From: JAAZMA01 sp964564325
GTDB taxonomy: Bacteria; Bacillota; Clostridia; Tissierellales; Tepidimicrobiaceae
Direction: 5' to 3'
Length of the DNA: 60,123 nucleotides
Assembly (NCBI GenBank): GCA_964564325.1
Contig: CAZMBD010000003.1
Span: forward strand, 1-60,123
The notes under the pieces are model-generated. The model made no database searches. It was not told the origin of the DNA and was given only the letters and a program-made list of their open reading frames with translations. Positions 50,906 through 59,954 of the stretch are shown here, one piece after another; position 1 is the first letter of the stretch; every line of letters begins with the position of its first letter. The translations under genes and the position numbers were made by a program.

Positions 50906-52093
50906 ATGGGAATTATAAAAATATGGAATTATTCAAATGGATATGTTATTATTAAAATTGAAGGGCTAACTTTAGAGAGATTTTTAAATTTAGCTGCCAC
51001 CAAGGATATATATTTATGGGATATAAAGAGAATAGATTATACATTATTAGAAATGAAAGTTAGTATAGAAGGTTTTAGAGAATTAAAAGATATAGTAAAA
51101 AAAGTAGGCTGCCATGTAGAAATAATTGAAAAAAAAGGGCTACCCTTTATTTTTTATAAATTTAAAAATAGAAAGATGTTAGGTATTGGAATTTTGGTTT
51201 TTTTGGTATTAGTCATATACCTTTTTTCTATTCTTTGGGATATACAAATTATAGGTAATGAGAGAATTAATGTAGAAGATATTATAAAAGTATTAGGAAA
51301 AGAGAATATTAAATCTGGTATAATAAAATATAAAATAGATAGGGATTATATAAAAGAAATACTCTTAAATGAATTTGATGATTTTTCTTATGTATCAGTA
51401 GAAATAAAAGGAACTAAATTAATATTGGAAGTAAAGGAACAAGAACTACCTCCAGAACAAATTGATTCATCTATTCCATGTAATATAATAGCTAATAGAA
51501 AAGGAATAATAGTTAAGCCTATAGTTAGAAATGGCAAATCCTTAATTAGAAAAGGAGATGTAGTGGAAACAGGGGATTTACTTGTTAGTGGAATTATAGA
51601 AAAAGAGGGTGAAGATGAATATGTATTAGTTCATTCTGAAGGGGAAATTTTGGCACAAACTAGGTATTCTATAAAAATAGAAGAACCTATTATGAAAATT
51701 ATAAAAAAAGAAACAGGTAGAACCAAGGAGTTTAAGGAGATAAAAGTAGGTAAAAAAGGATTTCAATTTTTCAAAGAAGAAATTCCCTTTGAGCATTATG
51801 AAGAAGAAGTTCAAGAAGTTCAATTATTTAAAAACAAAATAAATCTACCAGTTAAAATTTTTATTCATAGATATAAAGAGGTAGAACAATTGGAAATTAA
51901 ACAAAATATAGATTTTCTTAAAAAGGCTACTCATATTCGTGGAGTAGAAGAATTAAATAAAGAAATACCTAAGAATGCTAAAATCCAATCTAAAGATGTA
52001 AAATACTATATGGAAGAGGGAATGCTTTCTACCTATATAACCATTGAAGTAATCGAAGATATAGGGGAAAAACAAATGATTAAATTACACTAG
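50906..52093 (+). CDS. yqfD: Sporulation protein YqfD
   Basis: A 395-residue membrane protein of the YqfD family. The N-terminal domain (about 1-90) has GYVIIKIEGLTLERFLNLAATKDIYLWDIKR. One membrane segment follows (about 92-110). An external part with a POTRA-like region (about 112-165, IIGNERINVEDIIKVLG) comes next. It is required for efficient sporulation in Bacillus; the mechanism is unsettled. ATG at 50906 follows AAGGGGTG. The in-frame start at 50900 is inside that site. Confidence 0.92.
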   Translation: MGIIKIWNYSNGYVIIKIEGLTLERFLNLAATKDIYLWDIKRIDYTLLEMKVSIEGFRELKDIVKKVGCHVEIIEKKGLPFIFYKFKNRKMLGIGILVFLVLVIYLFSILWDIQIIGNERINVEDIIKVLGKENIKSGIIKYKIDRDYIKEILLNEFDDFSYVSVEIKGTKLILEVKEQELPPEQIDSSIPCNIIANRKGIIVKPIVRNGKSLIRKGDVVETGDLLVSGIIEKEGEDEYVLVHSEGEILAQTRYSIKIEEPIMKIIKKETGRTKEFKEIKVGKKGFQFFKEEIPFEHYEEEVQEVQLFKNKINLPVKIFIHRYKEVEQLEIKQNIDFLKKATHIRGVEELNKEIPKNAKIQSKDVKYYMEEGMLSTYITIEVIEDIGEKQMIKLH

Positions 52094-52105
52094 GGAGGCG
52101 TAAAC

Positions 52106-53080
52106 TTGACAAAACAGAAATATGAAAGACAAATATTAATAGAAGATAGTAGAATTATAGCTGAATTATTTGGAAAATTAGATGAAAATGTAAAAATAAT
52201 TGAGGAAGAATTGGGTATTGAAATAATATTAAGAGAAGGGAAAATTACCTTAATAGGTGATGAATTATCTACAGAATTAGGTGAAAGATTAATAGAAAAG
52301 TTAATAGAAATAATAGAAACTCAAAAAAGACTTACTAAGCAAGAACTTAGATATACTATTCAATTGATACTCGAAGGAAAAGAAGAAAAGGTTAAGGATT
52401 TATTGAATGATATAGTATGTATAACTGCATCAGGAAGAAGTATTAAACCTAAGACTCTTGGGCAAAAAAGATATGTAGATGGAATAAAAAACAATGATAT
52501 AGTATTTGGTATAGGGCCTGCGGGAACAGGCAAAACATATTTGGCCATGGCTATGGCAGTAAATGCCTTTAAAAACAAAGAAGTAAATAGAATAATTTTA
52601 ACTAGGCCAGCAGTAGAAGCAGGAGAAAGTCTAGGGTTTTTACCAGGAGATTTACAAGAAAAAGTAGACCCTTATTTAAGACCAATTTATGATGCTTTAT
52701 TTGATATATTAGGAATTGATGCTTATTTAAAACTTATGGAAAAAGGTTTAATAGAAGTAGCACCTTTAGCTTATATGAGGGGGAGAACTTTAGATTCTGC
52801 TTATGTAATACTAGATGAAGCTCAAAACACCACAAATGAGCAAATGAAAATGTTTTTAACTAGACTCGGATTTGGTTCAAAGGCCATAATAACTGGAGAT
52901 ATTACTCAAATTGATTTACCTAGGGGAAAGAATTCAGGATTAGTTACAGCATCAAAAGTTCTTGCTGATGTAGAAGGCATAGACATGATTTATTTAAGTA
53001 AATACGATATAGTTAGACATCCTTTAGTACAGAAGATAATTGAAGCTTATGAGCTATATGAAACAAAGGGAGACAAATAA
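52106..53080 (+). CDS. phoH: PhoH family ATPase
   Basis: A 324-residue cytoplasmic ATPase with an N-terminal KH-like extension (about 1-115). A P-loop domain has GPAGTGKTYLAMA (Walker A) and VILDEAQNTTNEQMKMFLTR (Walker B/DEAQ). RPAVEAGESLGFLPGDLQEKVDPYLRPIYDAL is diagnostic. It is linked by neighbourhood to RNA metabolism genes, above all ybeY. The start is TTG at 52106 after GGGAGGC. Confidence 0.95.
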   Translation: MTKQKYERQILIEDSRIIAELFGKLDENVKIIEEELGIEIILREGKITLIGDELSTELGERLIEKLIEIIETQKRLTKQELRYTIQLILEGKEEKVKDLLNDIVCITASGRSIKPKTLGQKRYVDGIKNNDIVFGIGPAGTGKTYLAMAMAVNAFKNKEVNRIILTRPAVEAGESLGFLPGDLQEKVDPYLRPIYDALFDILGIDAYLKLMEKGLIEVAPLAYMRGRTLDSAYVILDEAQNTTNEQMKMFLTRLGFGSKAIITGDITQIDLPRGKNSGLVTASKVLADVEGIDMIYLSKYDIVRHPLVQKIIEAYELYETKGDK

Positions 53081-53092
53081 GGGGGAATCCCA

Positions 53093-55171
53093 ATGAAGGA
53101 TAAGGCTAGACTAAAAAAAAATAAAAAACAAGACATTAAGAACAAAAAGATGTATTTTAATGGGTTATTGCTTGTAATATTTACAGCAGTCCTTTTTTTT
53201 ATTACTATTCAAAAAGTAGAAACTAAGAAGATAGATGTTAGAGTAGGAGATACAGCTCCATTAGAAATTAGAGCTACAAAGGAAATAGAGGATAAAAATG
53301 CTACTGAAAGATTAAAAAGAGAAGCAGCTAATTCTGTGGAACCTAGATATAGGATAAGCCCTTCAGTTCAAATGACTATGAAGTCTACAATTAGAGAATT
53401 TTTTTCTAAAGTCCGAGAACTTCAAGAAGATGAAGAATTATCCATATCTAAAAAAGCAGAAGTACTAGGAGAAGAGTCTAGAATACTTCTTTCTAAAAAT
53501 GAATATTATATAGCTTTAAGATTAAAACCTGAAGAACTGGATAGCTTTGAAAACAATATTAATGATTTAATCAATCAAATAATGGGTGCTGGAATTAAGG
53601 AAGAAGATTTAGAATATGAAAAGGAAAACATTGAGAAAACCTTTGAAGCTTTAGATCTTTCAGAAGAGAAAAAAGAATTAGGCATAGCTTTGATTAGCAA
53701 TACTATTCAGGCAAATAAATTTATAGATGAAGAGGCTACTCAAAGAAAAAAAGATGAGGCAGTAGAAAAAGTTGAACCTGTAATAATAAAGGAACATCAG
53801 GTGATTTTAAGAAAGGGAGATGTTGTAGATAGTAATTCCTTAGCTTTAATTAAAGAAATGGGCCTTTTAAAAGAAAAAGAAGGCTATGACAAAACTACTG
53901 TTATAGGTATTATAATGCTTATATTATTGTTACAGATAGTGATTTTTGGCTATGTATATCTATTTAATAAAGAAGTTTTAGATGGCAATAAATTACTAAT
54001 TTTAATTATGATCATAACAGCTATAATACTTATTTCAGAAGGAACATATAATCTTTCCCCATATATAATGCCTGTATCTACAGCAGCCTTACTTGTTGCT
54101 ATACTAATAGATATAAGACTGGCATTAATAGTGAATATGTTTATATCTTTTATTTTAACTTTTATGCTAAAATTAGATGATATTATGGTAGCTATGTATT
54201 TAATAAGTGGTAGTATAGGGGCGTATTTGGCAATTAAACAAAATCAAAGATACAATATTTTATTAAATGGTCTAATGATAGGAGCATCTAATGTATTTAC
54301 CATTATATCCTTTGGATTAATTAAAAAATTAGAATTGATAGAAATACTATCTAAATCCAGCTATGGATTTCTTAATGGAGTTTTTTGTGGGGTATTGACC
54401 ATTGGCTCATTACCTATTTGGGAAAATGTATTTAAAGTTATTACTCCATTAAAATTATTAGAATTATCTAATCCTAATCAACCACTATTAAAAAGGCTAT
54501 TATTAGAAACACCAGGAACTTATCATCACAGTGTATTAGTAGGAAATTTAAGTGAGAGAGCAGCAGAATCCATAGGTGCAGATCCGTTAATAGCTCGAGT
54601 AGGTTCATATTATCATGATATTGGTAAATTAAAAAGGCCTTATTTCTTTAAAGAAAATCAAATAGGTGCAGATAATCCACATGATAAACTTCAACCTAGT
54701 ATGAGTACTTTAATTATTACGAACCATGTTAAAGATGGTATTGCACTTGGAAAACAATATAAATTGCCTGATGAAATAATAGATATTATAGCTCAGCATC
54801 ATGGAGATACTGCAGTTATGTTTTTCTATCATAAAGCCAAACAACAAGAAGATGGCATAGAAGTAAAAATAGAGGATTTTAGATATCCTGGGCCTAAACC
54901 TCAGACTAAGGAAGCGGCATTAGTAATGTTATCAGATTCTACAGAAGCGGCAGTGAGATCCATAAAAGAGCCCAATAAAAAAAATATAGAAGAAATGATT
55001 AGAAATGTTATCAAGGGCAAATTAGAAGATGGTCAATTAGACGAATGTGATCTAACATTAAAAGATTTAAATACCATAGCTATTGCATTTTCCTCTGTAA
55101 TAATGGGAATATATCACGAGAGAATAGAATACCCTGATTTAAATTTAGAAAAAGAAAAAGGTGAAATTTAA
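53093..55171 (+). CDS. pgpH: 7TM-HD phosphohydrolase PgpH (c-di-AMP phosphodiesterase)
   Basis: A 692-residue membrane enzyme. An N-terminal membrane segment (about 20-38) is followed by an external 7TMR-HDED domain (about 45-270), seven membrane segments (about 275-460) and a C-terminal cytoplasmic HD domain (about 470-690). The metal-binding residues are in TYHHSVLVGNLSERAAE, YYHDIGKLKRPYFF, TNHVKDG and QHHGDT. Homologues hydrolyse cyclic di-AMP to pApA, linking this gene to potassium and cell-wall homeostasis. It lies between phoH and ybeY, its conserved place. Confidence 0.95.
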   Translation: MKDKARLKKNKKQDIKNKKMYFNGLLLVIFTAVLFFITIQKVETKKIDVRVGDTAPLEIRATKEIEDKNATERLKREAANSVEPRYRISPSVQMTMKSTIREFFSKVRELQEDEELSISKKAEVLGEESRILLSKNEYYIALRLKPEELDSFENNINDLINQIMGAGIKEEDLEYEKENIEKTFEALDLSEEKKELGIALISNTIQANKFIDEEATQRKKDEAVEKVEPVIIKEHQVILRKGDVVDSNSLALIKEMGLLKEKEGYDKTTVIGIIMLILLLQIVIFGYVYLFNKEVLDGNKLLILIMIITAIILISEGTYNLSPYIMPVSTAALLVAILIDIRLALIVNMFISFILTFMLKLDDIMVAMYLISGSIGAYLAIKQNQRYNILLNGLMIGASNVFTIISFGLIKKLELIEILSKSSYGFLNGVFCGVLTIGSLPIWENVFKVITPLKLLELSNPNQPLLKRLLLETPGTYHHSVLVGNLSERAAESIGADPLIARVGSYYHDIGKLKRPYFFKENQIGADNPHDKLQPSMSTLIITNHVKDGIALGKQYKLPDEIIDIIAQHHGDTAVMFFYHKAKQQEDGIEVKIEDFRYPGPKPQTKEAALVMLSDSTEAAVRSIKEPNKKNIEEMIRNVIKGKLEDGQLDECDLTLKDLNTIAIAFSSVIMGIYHERIEYPDLNLEKEKGEI

Positions 55172-55630
55172 ATGGAAATATATATGGACAATAGACAGGA
55201 TAAATTAGATTTAGATGATAATATATATAAAATTTTAGAAGAAGTAATTAAAGAATGTTTGTTATTAGAAAAGAAATCTACAAATTATGAGATAAGCATA
55301 TCCTTAGTAGATAATGAAGAAATAAGACAATTAAATAGGGAATATAGAAATATAGATAGTGAAACTGATGTACTTTCATTTCCGCTAGATGAAGATTTTG
55401 GAGAAGTACCTATGCTAGGAGATATTGTAATTTCCTTAGAAAAAGCTTTGGAACAATCCATAGAATATGGTCACTCCTTAACACGAGAAATGGCATATTT
55501 AACTGCCCATAGTATGTTTCATTTAATGGGATATGATCATATAGAAGAAGATGAAAAAAATATTATGAGAGAAAAGGAAAAAGAAATTATGAAAAAACTT
55601 AGGATATTTAAGGATGAGGAGGTAGAATAG
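55172..55630 (+). CDS. ybeY: Endoribonuclease YbeY (16S rRNA maturation)
   Basis: A 152-residue zinc-dependent rRNA maturation factor. The metal motif reads HSMFHLMGYDH, versus the consensus HGxLHLxGYDH, so all three histidines are kept while Gly is Ser. RNIDSETDVLSFPLDE is conserved upstream. It begins directly after the pgpH stop codon (TAAATG), with the ribosome-binding site AAAGGTGA inside pgpH. Confidence 0.95.
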   Translation: MEIYMDNRQDKLDLDDNIYKILEEVIKECLLLEKKSTNYEISISLVDNEEIRQLNREYRNIDSETDVLSFPLDEDFGEVPMLGDIVISLEKALEQSIEYGHSLTREMAYLTAHSMFHLMGYDHIEEDEKNIMREKEKEIMKKLRIFKDEEVE

Positions 55631-55639
55631 GAACAAAAA

Positions 55640-56344
55640 ATGAAATCAAAATCTTTAATTGAGAGTTTCAATTATGCAGTTAATGGGATTATATATGCCT
55701 TAAAGACAGAAAGAAATATGAGGATTCATTTTGTAGTAGCTATTGTGGTAATATTCTTATCTTTATTTTTTGATTTTACTAAATTAGAACTATTAATGCT
55801 TTTTATGACTATAACTTTTGTATTTATGGCAGAAATGTTTAATACAGCTATAGAACGAACTATAGATTTAATAACTGATGAATATCATCAATTAGCTAAA
55901 ATAGCAAAAGATGTAGCTGCAGGAGGGGTTTTAATAGCTGCTATAAATGCTGTAGTTGTAGGATATCTTTTGTTTTTTGATAGATTAAATCCATATACTA
56001 ATTTAGTATTATTTAAATTAAGAAATTCTTCCATACATTTAACTTTTGTAGCTTTAGCTTTGGTGATACTATTAACTATAATATTTAAGACTATATTTTT
56101 TAGAGGTAGAGGTACACCGTTTCAAGGTGGTATAGTCTCAGGTCATGCAGCTGTTTCATTTTGTATTGCTACCATAATAGCTTTTATTGCGAATAATATG
56201 TTAGTATCTACTTTAGCCTTTTTTATGGCTATTTTAGTAGGAGAAAGTAGAGTAGAGGGAAAGATTCATTCTTTATTTGAAGTAATTGTAGGAGCTTTAT
56301 TAGGTATAATAGTAGGGGTATTAGTATTTCAAATCATTGGTTAA
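55640..56344 (+). CDS. DgkA-type lipid kinase fused to a PAP2-type phosphatase domain
   Basis: A 234-residue membrane protein with two parts. Residues 1 to about 120 are a DgkA-family kinase (diacylglycerol or undecaprenol kinase), shown by AEMFNTAIERTIDLITDEYHQLAKIAKDVAAGGVLIAA. Residues about 125-234 are a PAP2-like domain with VSGHAAVSF and ESRVEGKIHSLFEVI, which aligns to SRx5Hx3D with the final Asp replaced by Glu. The first motif (Kx6RP) is degenerate, so phosphatase activity is uncertain. A kinase and phosphatase in one protein could cycle the cell-wall lipid carrier. Confidence 0.88.
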   Translation: MKSKSLIESFNYAVNGIIYALKTERNMRIHFVVAIVVIFLSLFFDFTKLELLMLFMTITFVFMAEMFNTAIERTIDLITDEYHQLAKIAKDVAAGGVLIAAINAVVVGYLLFFDRLNPYTNLVLFKLRNSSIHLTFVALALVILLTIIFKTIFFRGRGTPFQGGIVSGHAAVSFCIATIIAFIANNMLVSTLAFFMAILVGESRVEGKIHSLFEVIVGALLGIIVGVLVFQIIG

Positions 56345-56359
56345 CGGAGGTACCAATTT

Positions 56360-57400
56360 ATGAAAAAGTTATTTTTCTTAATAATTTTTTTATTATTGCT
56401 AACAGGCTGTAGGCGAAATGAAACCAGGGTAATAGAAGAAGAGATTATAAAAGACGTTGAGGATATAAAAAAAACTGAAGAAGAAGTAGAAATAATAAAA
56501 GAAGGTATACCATCACCTATATCTGGCATATATGCACCAGAGACAAAAGTGAATAGAAGACCAGTAGTAATAATGTTTGACAATCATCCCAATGCTAGAT
56601 GGCAATCTGGATTATCTCAAGCAGAAATAGTTTATGAATTCTTAGTAGAGGCACCTTATACTAGATATATGGGAGTATATTTAATAAATGAACCAGAATC
56701 CATAGGTCCCATTAGATCTTCTAGACCTTATTTTGTAACAACATTATTAGAATACGATCCCATATATGTAAGAGTTGGAGGTAGTTCTCAGGCAAAAAAA
56801 GATATTATTCAATTAAAAATTGCTGATATAGATGGATTATCTAGTTCAAATAAAGTTTTATGGAAAAATAAAAATGTAAATAAAAAAGCTCCCCATAATA
56901 CTTATACTAGTATGGATGCTATTAGGAAAACTCAGGAAGAAAGAAAGTACAAGCTATTTGGAGAATATGAAAGTTTTAAATTTCACGAAGAAGATGAAGA
57001 ATTAGATGGTTTTAAAGCAGAGGAAATAGTTATTAACTATTATAAAAACAATATGAGTTCTTATACTTATAATCCAGAAGAAAAACTATATTATCGAAAA
57101 AAAGATGGAAAAGAACATATTGATGAATTGGATAAAAATCCAATTGTAGCAAAGAATATAATCATACAAGAAGCAAAGACTAAAATCATAGATAAAGAAG
57201 GTAGATTAGATATAGATTTAATTGGAGAAGGTAAGGGTAAATATATTACCAATGGGAAAGCCATAGATATAAAATGGTCCAAGAAGTCCAGAAGCGAGAA
57301 GACACATTTTTTAAACGAAAAAGGGGAGGAAATAACGCTAAATCCAGGTGTTACATGGATTCAGGTAGTTAGACCAGATTCTAATATAGAGATTAAATAA
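56360..57400 (+). CDS. DUF3048 lipoprotein (YerB-like)
   Basis: A 346-residue exported lipoprotein. The signal peptide ends in LLLTGC (Cys17 or so), then a charged linker (about 22-50). The DUF3048 N-terminal domain has RPVVIMFDNHPNARWQSGLSQAEIVYEFLVEAPYTRYMGVY and GPIRSSRPYF. The C-terminal domain has WSKKSRSEKTHFLNEKGEEITLNPGVTWIQVV. Its function is unknown in the family. It sits between the lipid kinase and cdd on the same strand, with a good GGAGGT site. Confidence 0.9.
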   Translation: MKKLFFLIIFLLLLTGCRRNETRVIEEEIIKDVEDIKKTEEEVEIIKEGIPSPISGIYAPETKVNRRPVVIMFDNHPNARWQSGLSQAEIVYEFLVEAPYTRYMGVYLINEPESIGPIRSSRPYFVTTLLEYDPIYVRVGGSSQAKKDIIQLKIADIDGLSSSNKVLWKNKNVNKKAPHNTYTSMDAIRKTQEERKYKLFGEYESFKFHEEDEELDGFKAEEIVINYYKNNMSSYTYNPEEKLYYRKKDGKEHIDELDKNPIVAKNIIIQEAKTKIIDKEGRLDIDLIGEGKGKYITNGKAIDIKWSKKSRSEKTHFLNEKGEEITLNPGVTWIQVVRPDSNIEIK

Positions 57401-57413
57401 AAGGGGCGATTAT

Positions 57414-57812
57414 ATGGACGAAAAGAAATTAATAAGAAAAGCTCTAGATGCAAAGGAAAAAGCCTATGTACCTTATTCCAATTTTAGAGTAGGTGCTGCA
57501 ATTTTAATGGAAAATGGAGAAATTTATACAGGCTGCAATATTGAAATAGCCTCATATTCGCCTACTATATGTGCAGAGAGGACTGCTATATTTAAGGCTA
57601 TATCAGATGGGCAAAGGAAGATTAAGGCCATAGCAGTAGTAGGAGATTCAAAATATACTTATCCCTGTGGAGTTTGTAGACAGGTTATACGAGAATTTGG
57701 AAAGGATGCCATTATAATAGTGGCTAATTCAGAAGAAGATTATAAAAAATATACACTAAATGATCTACTACCATATAGTTTTGGACCAGAAGATTTAAAA
57801 GAAAACAAATAG
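57414..57812 (+). CDS. cdd: Cytidine deaminase
   Basis: A 132-residue homotetrameric-type zinc enzyme converting cytidine and deoxycytidine to uridines. Zinc and catalytic residues are in TICAERTAIFKA (Cys and Glu) and YPCGVCRQVIREF (two Cys). VPYSNFRVGAAILMENG is the conserved N-terminal box. It precedes era in the common cdd-era-recO order. Confidence 0.96.
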   Translation: MDEKKLIRKALDAKEKAYVPYSNFRVGAAILMENGEIYTGCNIEIASYSPTICAERTAIFKAISDGQRKIKAIAVVGDSKYTYPCGVCRQVIREFGKDAIIIVANSEEDYKKYTLNDLLPYSFGPEDLKENK

Positions 57813-57822
57813 AGGTGATAAA

Positions 57823-58707
57823 TTGTATAAATCAGGATTTGTAACAGTTATAGGTAGACCAAATGTGGGGAAATCTACTTTATTAAATCATATAATAGGT
57901 GAAAAAGTATCTATTATATCCGATAAACCTCAAACCACTAGAAATAAAATTCAATTAGTATATACAACTCCAGAATATCAAATAGTTTTTTTAGATACTC
58001 CAGGAGTTCAAATGCCTAAAAACAAATTAGGCGAATATATGCTAAAACTTTCTAAATCTACCCTAGAAGAAGTGGACGTAATTACATTTATGGTAGATGA
58101 TAGCATGGAAACAGGTAAATTAGATAATTATATAATAGAGGAATTAAAGACCATAGATACACCTATCATTCTACTTATTAATAAAATTGACAAACTAAGT
58201 AAAGAGGATATAGCTAAACTTATTTTGAAATATGATAAAATGGAAATGTTTCATGAGATAATTCCTATATCTGCAATAAATGGAGAAAATATATTAGCTT
58301 ATGTAAATTCTATTGAAAAATTACTACAAGAGGGGCCCCAGTATTTCCCAGATGATATGATTACAGATCAGCCAGAGAGATTTATAATTTCGGAAATAAT
58401 TAGGGAAAAAGCACTGGAAAATTTACAAGAAGAAGTTCCTCATGGAATATTTGTGGGCATAGAAAATGTATCCAAAAGAGAAGAACGAGAACTAATAGAT
58501 ATAGATGCTATAATATATTGCGAAAAAGAATCTCATAAAGGAATAATAATAGGAAAAGGCGGAAAAATGTTAAAGGAAATTGGGAAAACAGCGAGAGAAG
58601 ATATTGAATCTTTATTAGGTAGTCAGGTAAATTTACAAATATGGGTTAAAGTTGAAAAAAATTGGCGAGAAAAGGAAGGTAAACTACGTTATTTTGGTTA
58701 TAATTAG
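57823..58707 (+). CDS. era: GTPase Era
   Basis: A 294-residue GTPase that binds the 3' end of 16S rRNA during 30S maturation. The G domain has GRPNVGKSTLLN (G1), DTPGVQ (G3) and NKIDKL (G4). The C-terminal KH domain has GIIIGKGGKMLKEIGKTAREDIE. The start is TTG at 57823, positioned by AGAGGTGA. The usual partners ybeY and recO flank the region. Confidence 0.96.
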   Translation: MYKSGFVTVIGRPNVGKSTLLNHIIGEKVSIISDKPQTTRNKIQLVYTTPEYQIVFLDTPGVQMPKNKLGEYMLKLSKSTLEEVDVITFMVDDSMETGKLDNYIIEELKTIDTPIILLINKIDKLSKEDIAKLILKYDKMEMFHEIIPISAINGENILAYVNSIEKLLQEGPQYFPDDMITDQPERFIISEIIREKALENLQEEVPHGIFVGIENVSKREERELIDIDAIIYCEKESHKGIIIGKGGKMLKEIGKTAREDIESLLGSQVNLQIWVKVEKNWREKEGKLRYFGYN

Positions 58708-58721
58708 AGAGGTTGTATAAT

Positions 58722-59480
58722 ATGCATACTCGAACAGAAGGAATAGTATTAAAGGAAATGAGATTTAGAGAAACAAGTAAAATACTAACAATATATAGTA
58801 GAAAATATGGGAAAATTCATGTTATGGCTAGGGGAGCTTACAGACCTAAATCTCAATTAATAGCAAATACCCAACATTTTTCCTATAATGATTATTATCT
58901 TTATAAGGGTAAAAACTTTTATTATATAAATCAAGCAGAAATTATAGATTCCTTCTATTCCATTAGAGAAAATATAAATAGGGTAATGTATGGTTCTTAT
59001 TTATTAGAATTAATGGAAGTTTCTACTTTAGAAGAAGAAACTCATGAAAAATTATTTTTATTATTAAAAAAAGGACTTATTGTATTATCTCAATTAGATA
59101 GAGATTTTTTAAAATTTATTTTAGCCTATGAATTAAAATATATATCTTTTTTAGGCTATAAACCTTCTTTAGATAGATGTGTAAGTTGTGGAAAAGTAGA
59201 TTTTACAAATATAGGTTTTAATATAGAATTAGGTGGAATAGTATGTAATGAATGTAGAACTTTGAATTATTATACTGAATATATAGATATAAATATGTAT
59301 AAAGCTATGAGAGCACTTCTCTATACTCCTTTAAATAAATTAGACCATTTAAAAATTCCTAAAGATACCTTGTTTAAATTACATGAAATTATGGTAAAAT
59401 ATATATTGAATAAGATAGACAGGAAAGAATTTAGTACATTAAATATATTAAAATCTATGAAAGAAAGTGGAGGGATTTAA
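58722..59480 (+). CDS. recO: DNA repair protein RecO
   Basis: A 252-residue recombination mediator that helps RecA load on SSB-coated DNA. An N-terminal OB fold (about 1-80) has TEGIVLKEMRFRETSKILTIYSRKYGKI. The helical C-terminal part carries a four-cysteine zinc site, CVSCGK and later CNEC. ATG at 58722 is preferred since the TTG at 58713 abuts the ribosome-binding site AGAGAGG. It overlaps nothing and is one base from the DUF4342 gene. Confidence 0.94.
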   Translation: MHTRTEGIVLKEMRFRETSKILTIYSRKYGKIHVMARGAYRPKSQLIANTQHFSYNDYYLYKGKNFYYINQAEIIDSFYSIRENINRVMYGSYLLELMEVSTLEEETHEKLFLLLKKGLIVLSQLDRDFLKFILAYELKYISFLGYKPSLDRCVSCGKVDFTNIGFNIELGGIVCNECRTLNYYTEYIDINMYKAMRALLYTPLNKLDHLKIPKDTLFKLHEIMVKYILNKIDRKEFSTLNILKSMKESGGI

Positions 59481-59481
59481 G

Positions 59482-59901
59482 ATGAATGATGCGCTAGAAA
59501 AAATTGACATAGTAGTAGCTAGAACTTCTGCTACTTATAAAGAGGCAAAAGAAGCTTTAGAGAAATCTGATTGGGATGTAGTAGATGCTATAGTTTATAT
59601 AGAAGAAAATAGAAACTCTTGGGCAAATAATATTTCTGAAAAAGGCGATAAAATGATAGATAAATTAAAAGAAATTCTTAGAAAGGGAAATGTAACTAAA
59701 ATTGTAATTAAAAAGGATAATCAAGTAATTTTAAATCTTCCAATTAATGCAGCCATATTAGGAGGAATTATATCAGCTCCCTTAACATTGATTGGATTAG
59801 GTTCTGCGGTTATAGCAAAATGCGTTATAGAAGTAGAAAAAGAAGATGGAGAAATAATTAATATTAACAATCTAGTAGATAGAAATGAAGATTTCAATTG
59901 A
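59482..59901 (+). CDS. DUF4342 protein with UBA-like N-terminus
   Basis: A 139-residue protein. Residues 1 to about 45 resemble a UBA/nascent-chain binding helix bundle (IVVARTSATYKEAKEALEKSDWDVVDAIVYIEEN). The rest is DUF4342 with a conserved hydrophobic hairpin (LPINAAILGGIISAPLTLIGLGSAVIAKCVIEVE). Function is unknown. It is translationally close to recO (stop and start separated by one base). ATG at 59482 follows GGAGGGA. Confidence 0.85.
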   Translation: MNDALEKIDIVVARTSATYKEAKEALEKSDWDVVDAIVYIEENRNSWANNISEKGDKMIDKLKEILRKGNVTKIVIKKDNQVILNLPINAAILGGIISAPLTLIGLGSAVIAKCVIEVEKEDGEIININNLVDRNEDFN

Positions 59902-59926
59902 CAATCTTTAGTTTTTTTGCTAAATT
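59898..59926 (+). promoter_or_regulatory. Sigma-A promoter for the T-box leader
   Basis: TTGACA (59898-59903), a 17-base spacer and TAAATT (59921-59926) with a TG extension at 59918-59919. It overlaps the end of the DUF4342 gene. Confidence 0.6.
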
Positions 59927-59954
59927 ATTATCTATAGGAAATTTAGACATTTAT

